From Hydrogenophilus sp. (GTDB taxonomy: Bacteria; Pseudomonadota; Gammaproteobacteria; Burkholderiales; Thiobacillaceae), in assembly GCA_020725265.1 (NCBI GenBank), contig DYFK01000001.1, forward strand, positions 330,715 to 394,714: a DNA stretch of 64,000 nt, written 5' to 3'. The position numbers were made by a program, and so were the translations under genes. Positions 38,046 to 48,392 of the stretch are shown in pieces. How positions within the stretch are numbered: position 1 is the first letter of the stretch; every line of letters begins with the position of its first letter. The notes beneath the pieces are model-generated. The model searched no databases, was not told the origin of the DNA, and worked only from the letters and a program-made list of their open reading frames with translations.

Positions 38046-39164
38046 TCACGCCGGCCGCAGGGTCAGGCGCAGATCGGCGCCGAGCATGCGCGTGTCGGTC
38101 AGGCGGAAACGCCGGGCGTCGGCGATGCGTTCGAGGCCGGCGCCGGCGAACAGGCCGCGCGCGCCCGCCGCCAGCACCATGGGCGCGACATAGGCGACCC
38201 ATTCGTCGACCAGACCGGCGTCGAGCAGGCCGCCGTTGAGGCCGGCGCCGGCTTCCGCGTGCACTTCGTTGATCCCGCGCCGGCCGAGTTCGTCGAGCAG
38301 CGCGGCCAGATCGACCCGGCCGTCGGCGCCCGGCAGGCGCAGCACCTCGGCGCCGGCGGCGGCGAGCGCCTGGGCGCGCGCGGGCGCGTCGACCGCCGTC
38401 GCGATCAGCGCGCCGCCAGCCAGCACGCGGGCGGCGGGCGGCGTGCGTAGACGGCTGTCGACCACCACCTTGAGCGGCTGTCGGGGTAGCGCGAGGTCGC
38501 GCGCGTTCATGCGCGGATCGTCGGCCAGCACGGTGCCGATGCCGGTCAGGATGGCGCAGGCGCGGGCGCGCAGGCGTTGCACGTCGGCGCGCGCGTCGGC
38601 GCCGGTCAGCCATTGCGAGGCGCCGTTCGCCAGCGCGGTGCCGCCGTCCAGGCTGGACGCGGTCTTCAGGCGCAGCCACGGGCGGCCGCGCAGCATGCGC
38701 TGGATGAAGCCGGGATTGAGTTCGCGCGCCGGTTCTTCCAGGAGTCCGACCTGGGTGGCGATGCCGGCCAGGGTCAGCAGTTCCAGGCCGCGACCGGCGA
38801 CCACCGGATTGGGATCGCGCATGGCCGCGACCACGCGCGCGACGCCGGCGTCGATCAGCGCGTCGGCGCAGGGCGGCGTGCGGCCGTGGTGGCTGCACGG
38901 CTCCAGGGTGACGTAGGCGGTGGCGCCGCGCGCGCGCGGGCCGGCGGCGCGCAGCGCGAGCACTTCGGCGTGCGCCTCGCCGGCGCGCGCGTGCCAGCCC
39001 TCGCCGACCACCTCGCCGTCGCGCGCCAGCACGCAGCCGACCCGCGGGTTGGGCATGGTCGTGTACAGGCCGCGCGCCGCCAGGCGCAGAGCGCGGGCCA
39101 TGTGGGCATGATCGGCGACGGAGAAGGGGGCGTGGGACGCGGGGCGCGGGGAATCGGGGGACAT
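38046..39164 (-). CDS. ribD: Bifunctional riboflavin deaminase/reductase RibD
   Basis: This 372-residue enzyme has an N-terminal deaminase (GEAHAEVLAL and LEPCSHHGRTPPC supply zinc ligands) and a C-terminal reductase (LKTASSLDGGTALANG, DSRLRTPPAARV). It carries out steps two and three of riboflavin synthesis. It starts three bases after nrdR. Confidence 0.95.
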   Translation of the reverse strand: MSPDSPRPASHAPFSVADHAHMARALRLAARGLYTTMPNPRVGCVLARDGEVVGEGWHARAGEAHAEVLALRAAGPRARGATAYVTLEPCSHHGRTPPCADALIDAGVARVVAAMRDPNPVVAGRGLELLTLAGIATQVGLLEEPARELNPGFIQRMLRGRPWLRLKTASSLDGGTALANGASQWLTGADARADVQRLRARACAILTGIGTVLADDPRMNARDLALPRQPLKVVVDSRLRTPPAARVLAGGALIATAVDAPARAQALAAAGAEVLRLPGADGRVDLAALLDELGRRGINEVHAEAGAGLNGGLLDAGLVDEWVAYVAPMVLAAGARGLFAGAGLERIADARRFRLTDTRMLGADLRLTLRPA

Positions 39165-39167
39165 CGC

Positions 39168-39641
39168 CTACTTTCCGTTCCCGGTGTCCGACTCCCCCGA
39201 TACGTCGCGGATGGCGTCGCGGAAGTCGTCGATGTCCTGGAAGGCGCGATAGACCGAGGCGAAACGGATGTAGGCGACCTTGTCCAGCCGTTTGAGCTCG
39301 GCCATGACCAGTTCGCCGACGTAGCGGCTGGTCACCTCGCGCTCGCCCAGGGCGAGCAACTTCTGCACCACGCGCTGGATCGCCTCATCGACCAGTTCGG
39401 TCGGCACCGGCCGTTTGTGCAGCGCGCGGCGGAAGCCTTCGCGCAGCTTCTCGCGCGAGAAATCCTGGCGCTCGCCCTGCTGCTTGACCACGGTCGGCAG
39501 CCGCACCTCGGCGGTCTCGAAGGTGGTGAAACGCTTGTCGCAGGCGGCGCAACGCCGGCGCCGGCGGATGCTGGCGCCATCCTCGCCCAGGCGGGTTTCC
39601 ACCACCTGGGTGTCGGAAGCGCCGCAATAGGGGCATTTCAT
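39168..39641 (-). CDS. nrdR: Ribonucleotide reductase repressor NrdR
   Basis: This 157-residue regulator has an N-terminal zinc ribbon ([15 protein letters not shown] ... [14 protein letters not shown]) and an ATP-cone domain ([19 protein letters not shown] begins it). It represses ribonucleotide reductase genes when dATP is high. Its position before ribD is typical of beta- and gammaproteobacteria. Confidence 0.96.
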   Translation of the reverse strand: MKCPYCGASDTQVVETRLGEDGASIRRRRRCAACDKRFTTFETAEVRLPTVVKQQGERQDFSREKLREGFRRALHKRPVPTELVDEAIQRVVQKLLALGEREVTSRYVGELVMAELKRLDKVAYIRFASVYRAFQDIDDFRDAIRDVSGESDTGNGK

Positions 39642-39651
39642 GATGTGGCCT

Positions 39652-39727
39652 GTAGCCGGTAGCTCGTAGCGGGTAGCGAAATTTTTCCGCGCCTACGGCG
39701 CGCAAAAAAGCTACTGGCTACCCGCTC
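39652..39727. repeat. Intergenic GTAGC/GGTAGC inverted repeat between glyA and nrdR
   Basis: Left arm 39652-39677 carries repeated TAGCCGG/TAGCTCG/TAGCGGG units; right arm 39704-39727 carries their complements (AGCTACTGGCTACCCGCTCC), around a central GCGCCTACGGCGC hairpin flanked by T- and A-runs. It fills the whole gap and resembles in design, but not in sequence, the GAGAGTC elements at 12427-15368. Confidence 0.75.
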
Positions 39728-39728
39728 C

Positions 39729-40985
39729 TTAGCCATACACCGGGAACGCCGCCGTCAGCGCCGCCACCTCGGCCTTGACGCGCTCGATCACCGCCGCGTC
39801 GGCGGGCGCGTCGAGCACGTCGGCGACCAGATGCGCGAGTTTCTCGGCTTCCAGTTCCTTGAAGCCGCGCGTGGTCATGGCCGGCGTGCCGATGCGGATG
39901 CCGCTGGTGACGAACGGCTTTTGCGGATCGTTGGGGATGGCGTTCTTGTTGACCGTGATGTGGGCCAGGCCAAGCGCGGCCTCGGCATCCTTGCCAGTCA
40001 GGTTCTTGGCGCGCAGGTCGACCAGGAAGACATGGGATTCGGTGCGGCCGGAGACGATGCGCAGGCCGCGCTCCTGCAACACCTTGCACATCACCAGCGC
40101 GTTGGCAGCGACCTGCTCCTGGTACAGCTTGAACTCCTTGCTCGCGGCCTCCTTGAACGCGGTCGCCTTGCCGGCGATCACGTGCATCAGCGGGCCACCC
40201 TGGAGGCCGGGGAAGATCGCCGAGTTGATCGCCTTCTCGTGCTCGGCGCGCATCAGGATGATGCCGCCGCGCGGGCCGCGCAGGGTCTTGTGCGTGGTCG
40301 AGGTAACCACGTCGGCGTGCGGGATCGGGTTCGGATAGACGCCGGCGGCGATCAGGCCGGCGTAATGGGCCATGTCGACCATGAAGATGGCGCCGATTTC
40401 CTTCGCCACCTTCGCGAAGCGGGCGAAATCGATGCGCAGCGCGTAGGCGGAGGCGCCGGCGATGATCAGGCGTGGCTTGTGCTCGCGCGCCAGGGCTTCC
40501 ATGCGCTCGTAATCGATCTCCTCGTGTTCGTTGAGGCCGTAGGCGACCACGTTGAACCACTTGCCGGACATGTTGAGCGCCATGCCGTGGGTGAGGTGGC
40601 CGCCTTCGGCCAGGCTCATGCCCATGATGGTGTCGCCGGGCTTGCAAAACGCCATCAGCACCGCCTGGTTGGCCTGCGAACCGGAATTGGCCTGGACGTT
40701 GGCGGCGTAGCCGTGCTGGTCGGCGCCGAACAGCGTCTTCAGGCGGTCGATGGCCAGCTGCTCGGCGACGTCGACGTGTTCGCAGCCGCCGTAATAGCGC
40801 TTGCCGGGATACCCCTCGGCGTATTTGTTGGTGAGCACGGAACCCTGCGCCTGCATGACCGCCGGGCTGGTGTAGTTTTCCGAGGCGATCAGCTCGATGT
40901 GTTGTTCCTGGCGATGGGCTTCGGCCTCGATGGCGGCCCACAGTTCGGGATCGGTGGTTTGCAGGGTCTGGCTGGTGGAAAACAT
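39729..40985 (-). CDS. glyA: Serine hydroxymethyltransferase
   Basis: This 418-residue PLP enzyme converts serine and tetrahydrofolate to glycine and methylene-tetrahydrofolate. Seen are [29 protein letters not shown], the PLP-lysine motif [16 protein letters not shown] and [20 protein letters not shown] at 40985 is the usual start. Confidence 0.97.
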   Translation of the reverse strand: MFSTSQTLQTTDPELWAAIEAEAHRQEQHIELIASENYTSPAVMQAQGSVLTNKYAEGYPGKRYYGGCEHVDVAEQLAIDRLKTLFGADQHGYAANVQANSGSQANQAVLMAFCKPGDTIMGMSLAEGGHLTHGMALNMSGKWFNVVAYGLNEHEEIDYERMEALAREHKPRLIIAGASAYALRIDFARFAKVAKEIGAIFMVDMAHYAGLIAAGVYPNPIPHADVVTSTTHKTLRGPRGGIILMRAEHEKAINSAIFPGLQGGPLMHVIAGKATAFKEAASKEFKLYQEQVAANALVMCKVLQERGLRIVSGRTESHVFLVDLRAKNLTGKDAEAALGLAHITVNKNAIPNDPQKPFVTSGIRIGTPAMTTRGFKELEAEKLAHLVADVLDAPADAAVIERVKAEVAALTAAFPVYG

Positions 40986-41057
40986 GATGGGCGGTCCGGT
41001 AGGCGGGAAATGGCGGATTTTATCGTGGAAGCCGGAGCCCGGCATGCCGGACCGGGG

Positions 41058-41414
41058 TCACGGCCCGCGAAAGATGAAGTAGACCGCGCCGAGCAGGCAC
41101 AAACCGGCCCACAGGTAATTCCAGGACAGCGGTTCCTTCATGTAGAGCACGGCGAACGGCGCGAACACCGCCAGGGTGATCACTTCCTGCATGATCTTCA
41201 GTTGCGGCAGGCTCAGTTGCGTGTAGCCGATGCGGTTGGCCGGTACCTGCAACAGGTATTCGAACAGCGCCACGCCCCAACTCAGCAGCGCGGCGATCCA
41301 CCAGGGTTTGTCGTTGAGGTGCTTGAGATGGGCGTACCAGGCCACGGTCATGAACAGGTTCGACAGGGCCAGCAGGACGACGGTTTGCAGGATCGTGGCG
41401 TTGATGGCGGGCAT
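41058..41414 (-). CDS. DMT-superfamily membrane protein (DUF486 type)
   Basis: This 118-residue protein has four membrane helices (TVVLLALSNLFMTVAWYAHL, WWIAALLSWGVALFEYLL, VITLAVFAPFAVLYM, YLWAGLCLLGAVYFIF) and the conserved YTQLSLPQLKIMQEVI. The family is conserved in proteobacteria without known substrate. It stands alone between glyA and a divergent small gene. Confidence 0.85.
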   Translation of the reverse strand: MPAINATILQTVVLLALSNLFMTVAWYAHLKHLNDKPWWIAALLSWGVALFEYLLQVPANRIGYTQLSLPQLKIMQEVITLAVFAPFAVLYMKEPLSWNYLWAGLCLLGAVYFIFRGP

Positions 41415-41458
41415 GGCGAACGTGGCGGAAGGCGGCGCGCGATGATAAAACGGTGGCC

Positions 41459-41875
41459 ATGGAAATCCGATTCTTCCGTGACGCGCCGATCGACCAGGAG
41501 GACCGCCACCTGCCGGCGGACACCTACAACCTGAGCCGCGTGCTGCTGGCGCGCGCGGGCTCCGGTTGTCTGTTCGTGCCGATCCGGTCGATGCAGTACC
41601 TGGCGGTGATCGATGCCGAGGAGATCATCTTCACGCACCGCGAGGCGGCGCGCGAGGTGGAGATCGCCTGGACCCGGTTCCGTCCGGACGCGCGCGCCGG
41701 GCTCGACCAGCCGGTCGCCTACCGGGCGTTGTATTACCGGCCCGACGCGCGCGAGACGATGAAACGGTTGCAGGGCGAATTCCACAAGGCGCTGGCCTTG
41801 CTCGACCAACGCCGGAGCCCGGGTGAACCGGCGCGCATCCTCGATTTTCCCGGCGCCACCCCCGACGCGGATTGA
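41459..41875 (+). CDS. Conserved small cytoplasmic protein, unknown
   Basis: This 138-residue protein has no signal peptide or membrane helix. The sequence is well mixed and folded in appearance (MEIRFFRDAPIDQEDRHLPA, LFVPIRSMQYLAVIDAEEIIF, VAYRALYYRPDARETMKRL). The start is either ATG 41459 or GTG 41453. It converges on metK. I do not recognise the family. Confidence 0.7.
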   Translation: MEIRFFRDAPIDQEDRHLPADTYNLSRVLLARAGSGCLFVPIRSMQYLAVIDAEEIIFTHREAAREVEIAWTRFRPDARAGLDQPVAYRALYYRPDARETMKRLQGEFHKALALLDQRRSPGEPARILDFPGATPDAD

Positions 41876-41893
41876 GGCTGAGAGCCCGTTGAA

Positions 41894-43087
<1,194 letters not shown>

Positions 43088-43282
43088 GGTGCTGCTCCTG
43101 TCGTCGTTTCCCCTGGCTCGGCCGGCGTAACCGGCTCCGGGGACGGGAGCGGGACGCTTTAGCTGGATTTGTATCCCGCCCGCAATTTGTCTACAGCTTG
43201 CCCGTGGCATTGCTGCAATGAACTCGGCGGCTGGATAATTCTAGGGATTCCATCCGCCATCGGTCAAACCGCCGTCCCGCCC

Positions 43283-44125
43283 TTGCCCTGGTTGTTTCGT
43301 GCCCTCGCCTGTCTGCCCCTGCCGATTCTGCACGCGCTTGGCGCCCTGCTCGGCCTCGGCGCGCTGGCGCGTGGCCGGTATCGCGCCGAGGTCGTCGGCA
43401 ATCTGCGCCAGGCCGGTCTGTACTCGCCCGCCATGCTGGCGCGGGTGGCGATGGAACTCGGCAAGAATCTGATGGAATTGCCTTATGTCTGGTTGCGCCC
43501 TTATGAAACCGTGCTGTCCCGGGTCCGCTACGTGCGCGGCTGGGAACATCTGGAAACCGCGCGCGCGCGCGGCCGCGGCGTGCTGTTGCTGGGGCCGCAT
43601 CTGGGCTGCATCGAGGTGGCCGGTCTCCATGTCTCGTCGCGCCTGATGATGACCGTCCTTTATCGACGCCCCCGCCAGGATTGGGCGCACGCCATGATGT
43701 CGCGCGGCCGCAACCAGGGTCATATCCGCATGGTCGAGCCCGGCCTGCCGGGCGTGCGCGCGCTGCTCGCCAGCCTGAAGCGCAACGAACTGGTCTGGGT
43801 GCTGCCGGACCAGCGCGCCAGCAAGGGCGAGGGCGCCTGGGTGCCGCTGTTCGGGCGCTGGACCTACATGCCGACCCTGATCTACCGGCTGCGCGCGTCG
43901 TCCGGCGCGACGCCGCTGCTGATGCATTGCCGGCGCCTGTCGTGGGGGCGCGGTTACGGCCTGGAGATCGCGCCGCTGCCGGAATTGCCGGACGACATTC
44001 CGGCCGCCATGCGCGTGGTCAACCACGCCATGGAGACGCTGATCCGTGGCCTGCCCGAGCAGTATCTGTGGAGCTACCGCTTCCAGCGGCGCAAGCCGGC
44101 GCCACCCGAGGGACCGGCGCTGTGA
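43283..44125 (+). CDS. Lipid A-type lysophospholipid acyltransferase 1 (LpxL/HtrB family)
   Basis: This protein of about 280 residues is an inner-membrane acyltransferase with the HX4E motif intact (LLGPHLGCIEVAG), followed by VWVLPDQRASKGEGAWVPLFG. It should add a secondary acyl chain to lipid A or a related lipid. No ATG is available at the expected N-terminus; TTG at 43283 or 43292 is likely, and the frame is open back to a TTG at 43169. It overlaps the second acyltransferase by four bases. Confidence 0.85.
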   Translation: MPWLFRALACLPLPILHALGALLGLGALARGRYRAEVVGNLRQAGLYSPAMLARVAMELGKNLMELPYVWLRPYETVLSRVRYVRGWEHLETARARGRGVLLLGPHLGCIEVAGLHVSSRLMMTVLYRRPRQDWAHAMMSRGRNQGHIRMVEPGLPGVRALLASLKRNELVWVLPDQRASKGEGAWVPLFGRWTYMPTLIYRLRASSGATPLLMHCRRLSWGRGYGLEIAPLPELPDDIPAAMRVVNHAMETLIRGLPEQYLWSYRFQRRKPAPPEGPAL

Positions 44126-44991
44126 GGCGGCTCGGCATCGGCCTGCTCTGGCTGCTCTGGCGCCTGCTGCCGGCGTCCACGCTCGGCCGCCTTGGTGAAC
44201 TGCTGGGCGCCGTGCTTTACCGGCTGGCCGGTTCGCGCCGCCGGATCGGCATGACCAACCTGCGCCTGTGTTTCCCGGATCAGGACGAAGCCTGGCGGAC
44301 TGGCGTGCTCAAGGCGCATTTCCGCGCGCTCGGCCGGACCACGTTGCTGGAAACGGTGTCATGGTGGGGCAGCCGCGAGCAGGTCGAGCGCCTGACCCGG
44401 CTGGAGGGCATCGAACATTTCGAGGCCTGGCGCGGCAAGCCGGTGATCTGGCTGGCGCCGCATTTCGTCGGCCTCAACGCTGGCGGCGTGCGTATCAGCA
44501 CGCGCTACGCCCCGGTCGTTTCCATGTACGCGCGCATCAAGAACCCTCATGTTGATCGGTTGATGCTGCATGCGCGCACCCGCTTCGGCGGTTCCGAGCT
44601 GTATTCGCGCAAGGACGGCATCAAGCCGGTGATCCGCGCGGTGCGCAAAGGGCTGCCGTTCTACTACCTGCCGGACATGGACTACGGCCGCCAGGACGCC
44701 ATCTTCTCGCCGTTCTTCGGCGTGCCGGCGGCGACCATCACCGGCCTGAGCCGCATCGCCCGCGCCACCGGCGCGGTGGTGATCCCCTGCATCACCCGTC
44801 AGGAAGGCGATGGCTACGTGGTTCGCTTTTACCCGGCCTGGACCGATTTCCCGAGCGCCGATGTCGAGGCCGACACCCGGCGCATGAACGCCTTCATCGA
44901 GGACCGCGTGCGTGAGATGCCGGCCCAGTATTTCTGGCTGCACAAGCGCTTCAAGACCCGGCCGGAAGGGGAGCCCGGCCTGTATGACTGA
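44122..44991 (+). CDS. Lipid A-type acyltransferase 2 with altered catalytic motif
   Basis: This 289-residue LpxL/LpxM-family protein starts with GTG at 44122, overlapping the previous stop (GTGA). The catalytic motif reads HFVGLN (His114 to Asn119) where the family has His-x4-Asp/Glu, so the acidic partner is replaced by Asn. The rest of the family pattern is present (YYLPDMDYGRQDAIFSPFFG, PCITRQEGDGYVVRFYP). Either activity is retained with another residue or specificity has shifted. It overlaps the GNAT gene by eight bases. Confidence 0.85.
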   Translation: MRRLGIGLLWLLWRLLPASTLGRLGELLGAVLYRLAGSRRRIGMTNLRLCFPDQDEAWRTGVLKAHFRALGRTTLLETVSWWGSREQVERLTRLEGIEHFEAWRGKPVIWLAPHFVGLNAGGVRISTRYAPVVSMYARIKNPHVDRLMLHARTRFGGSELYSRKDGIKPVIRAVRKGLPFYYLPDMDYGRQDAIFSPFFGVPAATITGLSRIARATGAVVIPCITRQEGDGYVVRFYPAWTDFPSADVEADTRRMNAFIEDRVREMPAQYFWLHKRFKTRPEGEPGLYD

Positions 44992-45496
44992 AGACCTGTC
45001 CGCGATCGAGATTGGGCCGTTGCGTCTCGACGAGGCCGAGGCCCTGGTCGAGCTGGCCGGCCGGATCTGGCGCGCGCACTACCCGGGCATCATCACGCCG
45101 GAGCAGATCGAGTACATGCTGGCGCGGCGCTATCAACCCGCGCTGATCCGGCAGTTGATCGCGCGCGGCGACGTCTGGCTGGCGGCACGCGCGGCGGGCG
45201 CGCTGGTCGGCTTCGCGCATGGCCATCCGCTGTCCGCCGGCGACTACAAGCTCGACAAGCTGTATGTCGATACCGGCTGGCAGCGTCGGGGCATCGGCGG
45301 CCGTCTGATCGCCGAACTGGGCCGGCGCGCGCGCGGCCTGGGCAACGATCGCCTGATCCTGCGCGTCAACCGAGGCAACACGGCGGCGGTCGATTCCTAT
45401 CTCAAACAGGGTTTCCGCATCGCCACGCTGATGATGGAAGACATCGGCGGCGGCTTCGTGATGGACGATTACGTGATGGTGAAGGGGCTCGCATGA
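44984..45496 (+). CDS. GNAT-family N-acetyltransferase
   Basis: This 170-residue protein has the GNAT acetyl-CoA motif LYVDTGWQRRGIGGRLIAEL and the following LRVNRGNTAAVDSYLKQGFRI. The start MTEDLSAIE lies inside the end of the acyltransferase gene. The acceptor is unknown. It is coupled to the next gene by a four-base overlap. Confidence 0.88.
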   Translation: MTEDLSAIEIGPLRLDEAEALVELAGRIWRAHYPGIITPEQIEYMLARRYQPALIRQLIARGDVWLAARAAGALVGFAHGHPLSAGDYKLDKLYVDTGWQRRGIGGRLIAELGRRARGLGNDRLILRVNRGNTAAVDSYLKQGFRIATLMMEDIGGGFVMDDYVMVKGLA

Positions 45497-45909
45497 ATTT
45501 CCGCAATCCGCCGCCGGAGGCCATCCGGGATTTGCTCGCGCGGGTCAGGACCATCGCCGTGGTCGGCCTGTCGCCGAAACCGGACCGGCCCAGTCATGCC
45601 GTGTCGCGCGCCATGCGCGGTTTCGGCTACCGCATCGTGCCGGTGCGTCCGGCCGTCACCGAGGTGTTCGGCGAACCGGCCTACGCGCGGCTCGCCGACA
45701 TTCCCTTCCCGGTCGATCTGGTCAACGTGTTCCGCGAGGCCAGCGCGATTCCGGGCATCGTCGACGAATGCCTGGCGATCGGCGCGCCGGCCTTGTGGAT
45801 TCAGGAAGGCATCATTCACGACCAAGCCGCCGAGCGGGCGCGCGCCGCCGGCCTGACCGTGGTCATGGATCGCTGCGTCTACAAGGATTATCTGAGCCTG
45901 ATGTCCTGA
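45493..45909 (+). CDS. CoA-binding protein (YccU family)
   Basis: This 138-residue Rossmann-fold protein carries the CoA-binding pattern IAVVGLSPKPDRPSHAVSRAM and the C-terminal ALWIQEGIIHDQAAERARAAG...MDRCVYKDY. It resembles the CoA-binding domain of succinyl-CoA synthetase. The function is unknown. Confidence 0.9.
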   Translation: MNFRNPPPEAIRDLLARVRTIAVVGLSPKPDRPSHAVSRAMRGFGYRIVPVRPAVTEVFGEPAYARLADIPFPVDLVNVFREASAIPGIVDECLAIGAPALWIQEGIIHDQAAERARAAGLTVVMDRCVYKDYLSLMS

Positions 45910-46009
45910 CCCGGACGGTCGCGCCGGCCGATGCCGGCGTCCTCCGGGTTTCGGGCGCGCCGCCAGCCTGCTATCTTGCGCGTTGATGCCAGTCCTCCAC
46001 GAGGCGACG

Positions 46010-46858
46010 ATGTCCCGTACGAAACCGATTCCGCGCGCCGTGCCCGCGTTTGACCGTCGGGCCTTCCTGGTCGGCGCGGCGGCGCTTTCCGTCGGCCTGC
46101 TGACGTCGGCGCCGGCGCGCGCCGACGCCGCCGGCGACCGCCTGGCCCGGCGCGTCTACGACCGGCCCGGCGGCAAGGATGCCACCTCGCTGGTGACCAT
46201 GACCCTGACCGAACGCGGCCGCGCCCCACGCACGCGGGAAATGCTGGTCTACCGCCTGGAACGGCGCGCAGGCGAAATCAACAGCTTGATCCGCTTCACC
46301 GAACCGGCGGACATCGAGGGCACCGGCCTGCTCACCCACGACCGCCCGGACGGCGATTCCAACCAGTGGATCTACCTGCCCGCGCTCGACCGCGTGCGCC
46401 GCATCGATTCCAATCGCAAGGGCGGCCGCTTCGTCAATTCGGACTATTACTTCGAGGATTTGCGCGATCGCAAGGTCGAGCAGGACAGCCATGTCGTCAG
46501 CGGTCGCGAGACGATCGCCGGCATCGCCTGCGAGGTGCTCGAGAGCGTGCCGGTCGAAGCCGGCAATTCGGTCTACGTCAGGCGCGTGAGCTGGATCGAC
46601 CCGGCCAGCCTGCTACCGGTGCGCGTCGATTTTTACGAAAAGCGTCCCGATCAGCCCAGCAAACGCCTGGAAGTGGTCAGGCGCGAGCGAATCCAGGGCT
46701 ACTGGACGGCCATGGATACCACCATGACCGATCTGAACACCGGCCATCAGACCCGGCTGACGATCAAACGCGTCGTCTACGATCGGCGCCTGCCCGCGCG
46801 GCTGTTCACCACCCAGGCCCTGGCCGACGAAAGCGTCGAGGAGGACTACAGGCTGTGA
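46010..46858 (+). CDS. LolA-like outer-membrane lipoprotein-sorting protein
   Basis: This 282-residue exported protein starts with a Tat-like signal (FDRRAFLVGAAALSVG, cleavage near APARA-DAAG). The mature part is the LolA/LolB-like half-barrel family that accompanies RND/MMPL exporters (TLTERGRAPRTREMLVYRL, NQWIYLPALDRVRRIDSNRKGGRF, DYYFEDLRDRKVEQ). It probably carries a hydrophobic cargo across the periplasm. It precedes the DUF1302-like outer-membrane gene by 56 bases. Confidence 0.85.
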   Translation: MSRTKPIPRAVPAFDRRAFLVGAAALSVGLLTSAPARADAAGDRLARRVYDRPGGKDATSLVTMTLTERGRAPRTREMLVYRLERRAGEINSLIRFTEPADIEGTGLLTHDRPDGDSNQWIYLPALDRVRRIDSNRKGGRFVNSDYYFEDLRDRKVEQDSHVVSGRETIAGIACEVLESVPVEAGNSVYVRRVSWIDPASLLPVRVDFYEKRPDQPSKRLEVVRRERIQGYWTAMDTTMTDLNTGHQTRLTIKRVVYDRRLPARLFTTQALADESVEEDYRL

Positions 46859-46914
46859 ACGCGAAGGGCGACCGGACGGAAGTTCAAACACTCATGCGAC
46901 AAGGGAGCGGACCA

Positions 46915-48264
46915 ATGAAACGATGGAAACGATTCGGCGGGTTGTCCATGCTGGGCGCGGCGGCGTTGCTGTTCGCGACGGTCCCCGGCCACGCGGCGGA
47001 CGATGACTACGGCCCGGATGAGGAAGTCGTGGTCGCCAAGAAACCGGCCAAGGCCAAGAGGACGACGGCCCGGAAAAGTCGGGACGGCTTCAACGCGAAA
47101 TTCGACGTCGCCCGCGCCGAGCTCGGCCATTTCCTCGACGATCCCGGTCAGTCCGGCGATGCCTGGCTGCATGGCGCGGTCAGCGGCACCGGCCGCTCCG
47201 GCGATCTGGAATACGCGCTCGGAGCCCGCTTCGATGCCTACGCCCAGACCGGCACCCCGGATTTCACGCGCGCGCGCCTCGATTACACCGAGAACTACCT
47301 GCGCTGGCGCGGCGACGGCATGCGCCTGACGCTGGGCACGCAGAACGTGCTGTGGGGACGGGTCGACGAAATTTCCCCGATCGACCGCATGAGCCGGGTC
47401 GACCTGTCCCGCCTCAACCTCGACAAACTGCCGGAGCGTCGCCGGGCGGTGCCGGCCGCGCGGCTGGAACGCTTCGTCGGCGATTATCGGATCGACGCGG
47501 TCTGGCTGCCGGTGTTCGACGCCGCCGTGCTACCGCATGCCGACAGCGCCTGGCACCCGGTCGACACGCGCGGCGGCCGCATTCTCGGCATCGGCTCGCA
47601 TCCCGCGCTGGTCGGCGCGCGCGTGCGCGAGGACGAACACGGCAGCGGCGGCGCCGGCGTTCGCGTCACCCATGGCGGCGGCGACATCGACTTCGGTTTC
47701 AGCGTGCAGCGGGTGCGTCAGTCGCTGCCGTACTACCGGATCAATCCCGGCGCCCGCACCGAACTGGTCGGCGTCCACCCCTATGGCTGGACCGTCGGTG
47801 GCGAACTGGAAACCCAGAAGGCGGGCGCCACCTGGCGCATGGAAATGGCCTGGAGCAGCGATCTGCCGGTGACCACGCGGACGTTCCAGTACCGGACCGA
47901 GCGCGCGCTCGACCTGGTGATCGGCGCCGAGTTCTTCCCCGGCGATGCCGATACCCGCGTCACCCTGCAACTGGCCGGCCACCGGACCTTCACCGACCAG
48001 CCGACCCTGGACCGCGACCGGATGGCCTGGCTCACCGGCGAGATCGAACACCCGTTCGCCCAGGGCCGCTGGCGCGCCAACCTGCGCTTCATCGCCGGCC
48101 TCGACGAACGCGAGTACTACTGGAACCCGAAGCTGGCCTGGCTGGGCATAGACGGTCACGAATTCCATGTCGCCGCCCATCTGTACAGCGGCGACGCCCA
48201 GACCCTGGGTGGCCATTACCGGCGCAACGACCTGCTCAGCCTGGGCTGGCAGGCGAAGTTCTGA
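46915..48264 (+). CDS. DUF1302-like outer-membrane beta-barrel protein
   Basis: This 449-residue protein has a signal peptide (MKRWKRFGG...VPGHAADDD) and alternating aromatic/polar strands ending in Phe (LLSLGWQAKF), typical of an outer-membrane barrel. The segment TQNVLWGRVDEISPIDRMSRVDL resembles DUF1302 proteins, which occur with LolA-like and RND/MMPL genes. A Lys/Arg-rich stretch follows the signal peptide. AAGGGAGCGG precedes the ATG. Confidence 0.8.
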   Translation: MKRWKRFGGLSMLGAAALLFATVPGHAADDDYGPDEEVVVAKKPAKAKRTTARKSRDGFNAKFDVARAELGHFLDDPGQSGDAWLHGAVSGTGRSGDLEYALGARFDAYAQTGTPDFTRARLDYTENYLRWRGDGMRLTLGTQNVLWGRVDEISPIDRMSRVDLSRLNLDKLPERRRAVPAARLERFVGDYRIDAVWLPVFDAAVLPHADSAWHPVDTRGGRILGIGSHPALVGARVREDEHGSGGAGVRVTHGGGDIDFGFSVQRVRQSLPYYRINPGARTELVGVHPYGWTVGGELETQKAGATWRMEMAWSSDLPVTTRTFQYRTERALDLVIGAEFFPGDADTRVTLQLAGHRTFTDQPTLDRDRMAWLTGEIEHPFAQGRWRANLRFIAGLDEREYYWNPKLAWLGIDGHEFHVAAHLYSGDAQTLGGHYRRNDLLSLGWQAKF

Positions 48265-48392
48265 ACCGCGCGCGGCGCGACGCTGGAGATTCGAGCCGGT
48301 CGATGTCCTGAATTGGTTCTAGAATTCGGAGTTTCACGGAGACCCAGGGCTCGCCGCGGCTGCAATATTCGGGCGATCGCCAAGGAGACAAG

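Noticed and set aside
43088..43282. SAM or SAH riboswitch in the metK leader
   Set aside because: A GC hairpin is present but I could not align it to any SAM/SAH riboswitch core; a covariance-model search would be decisive.
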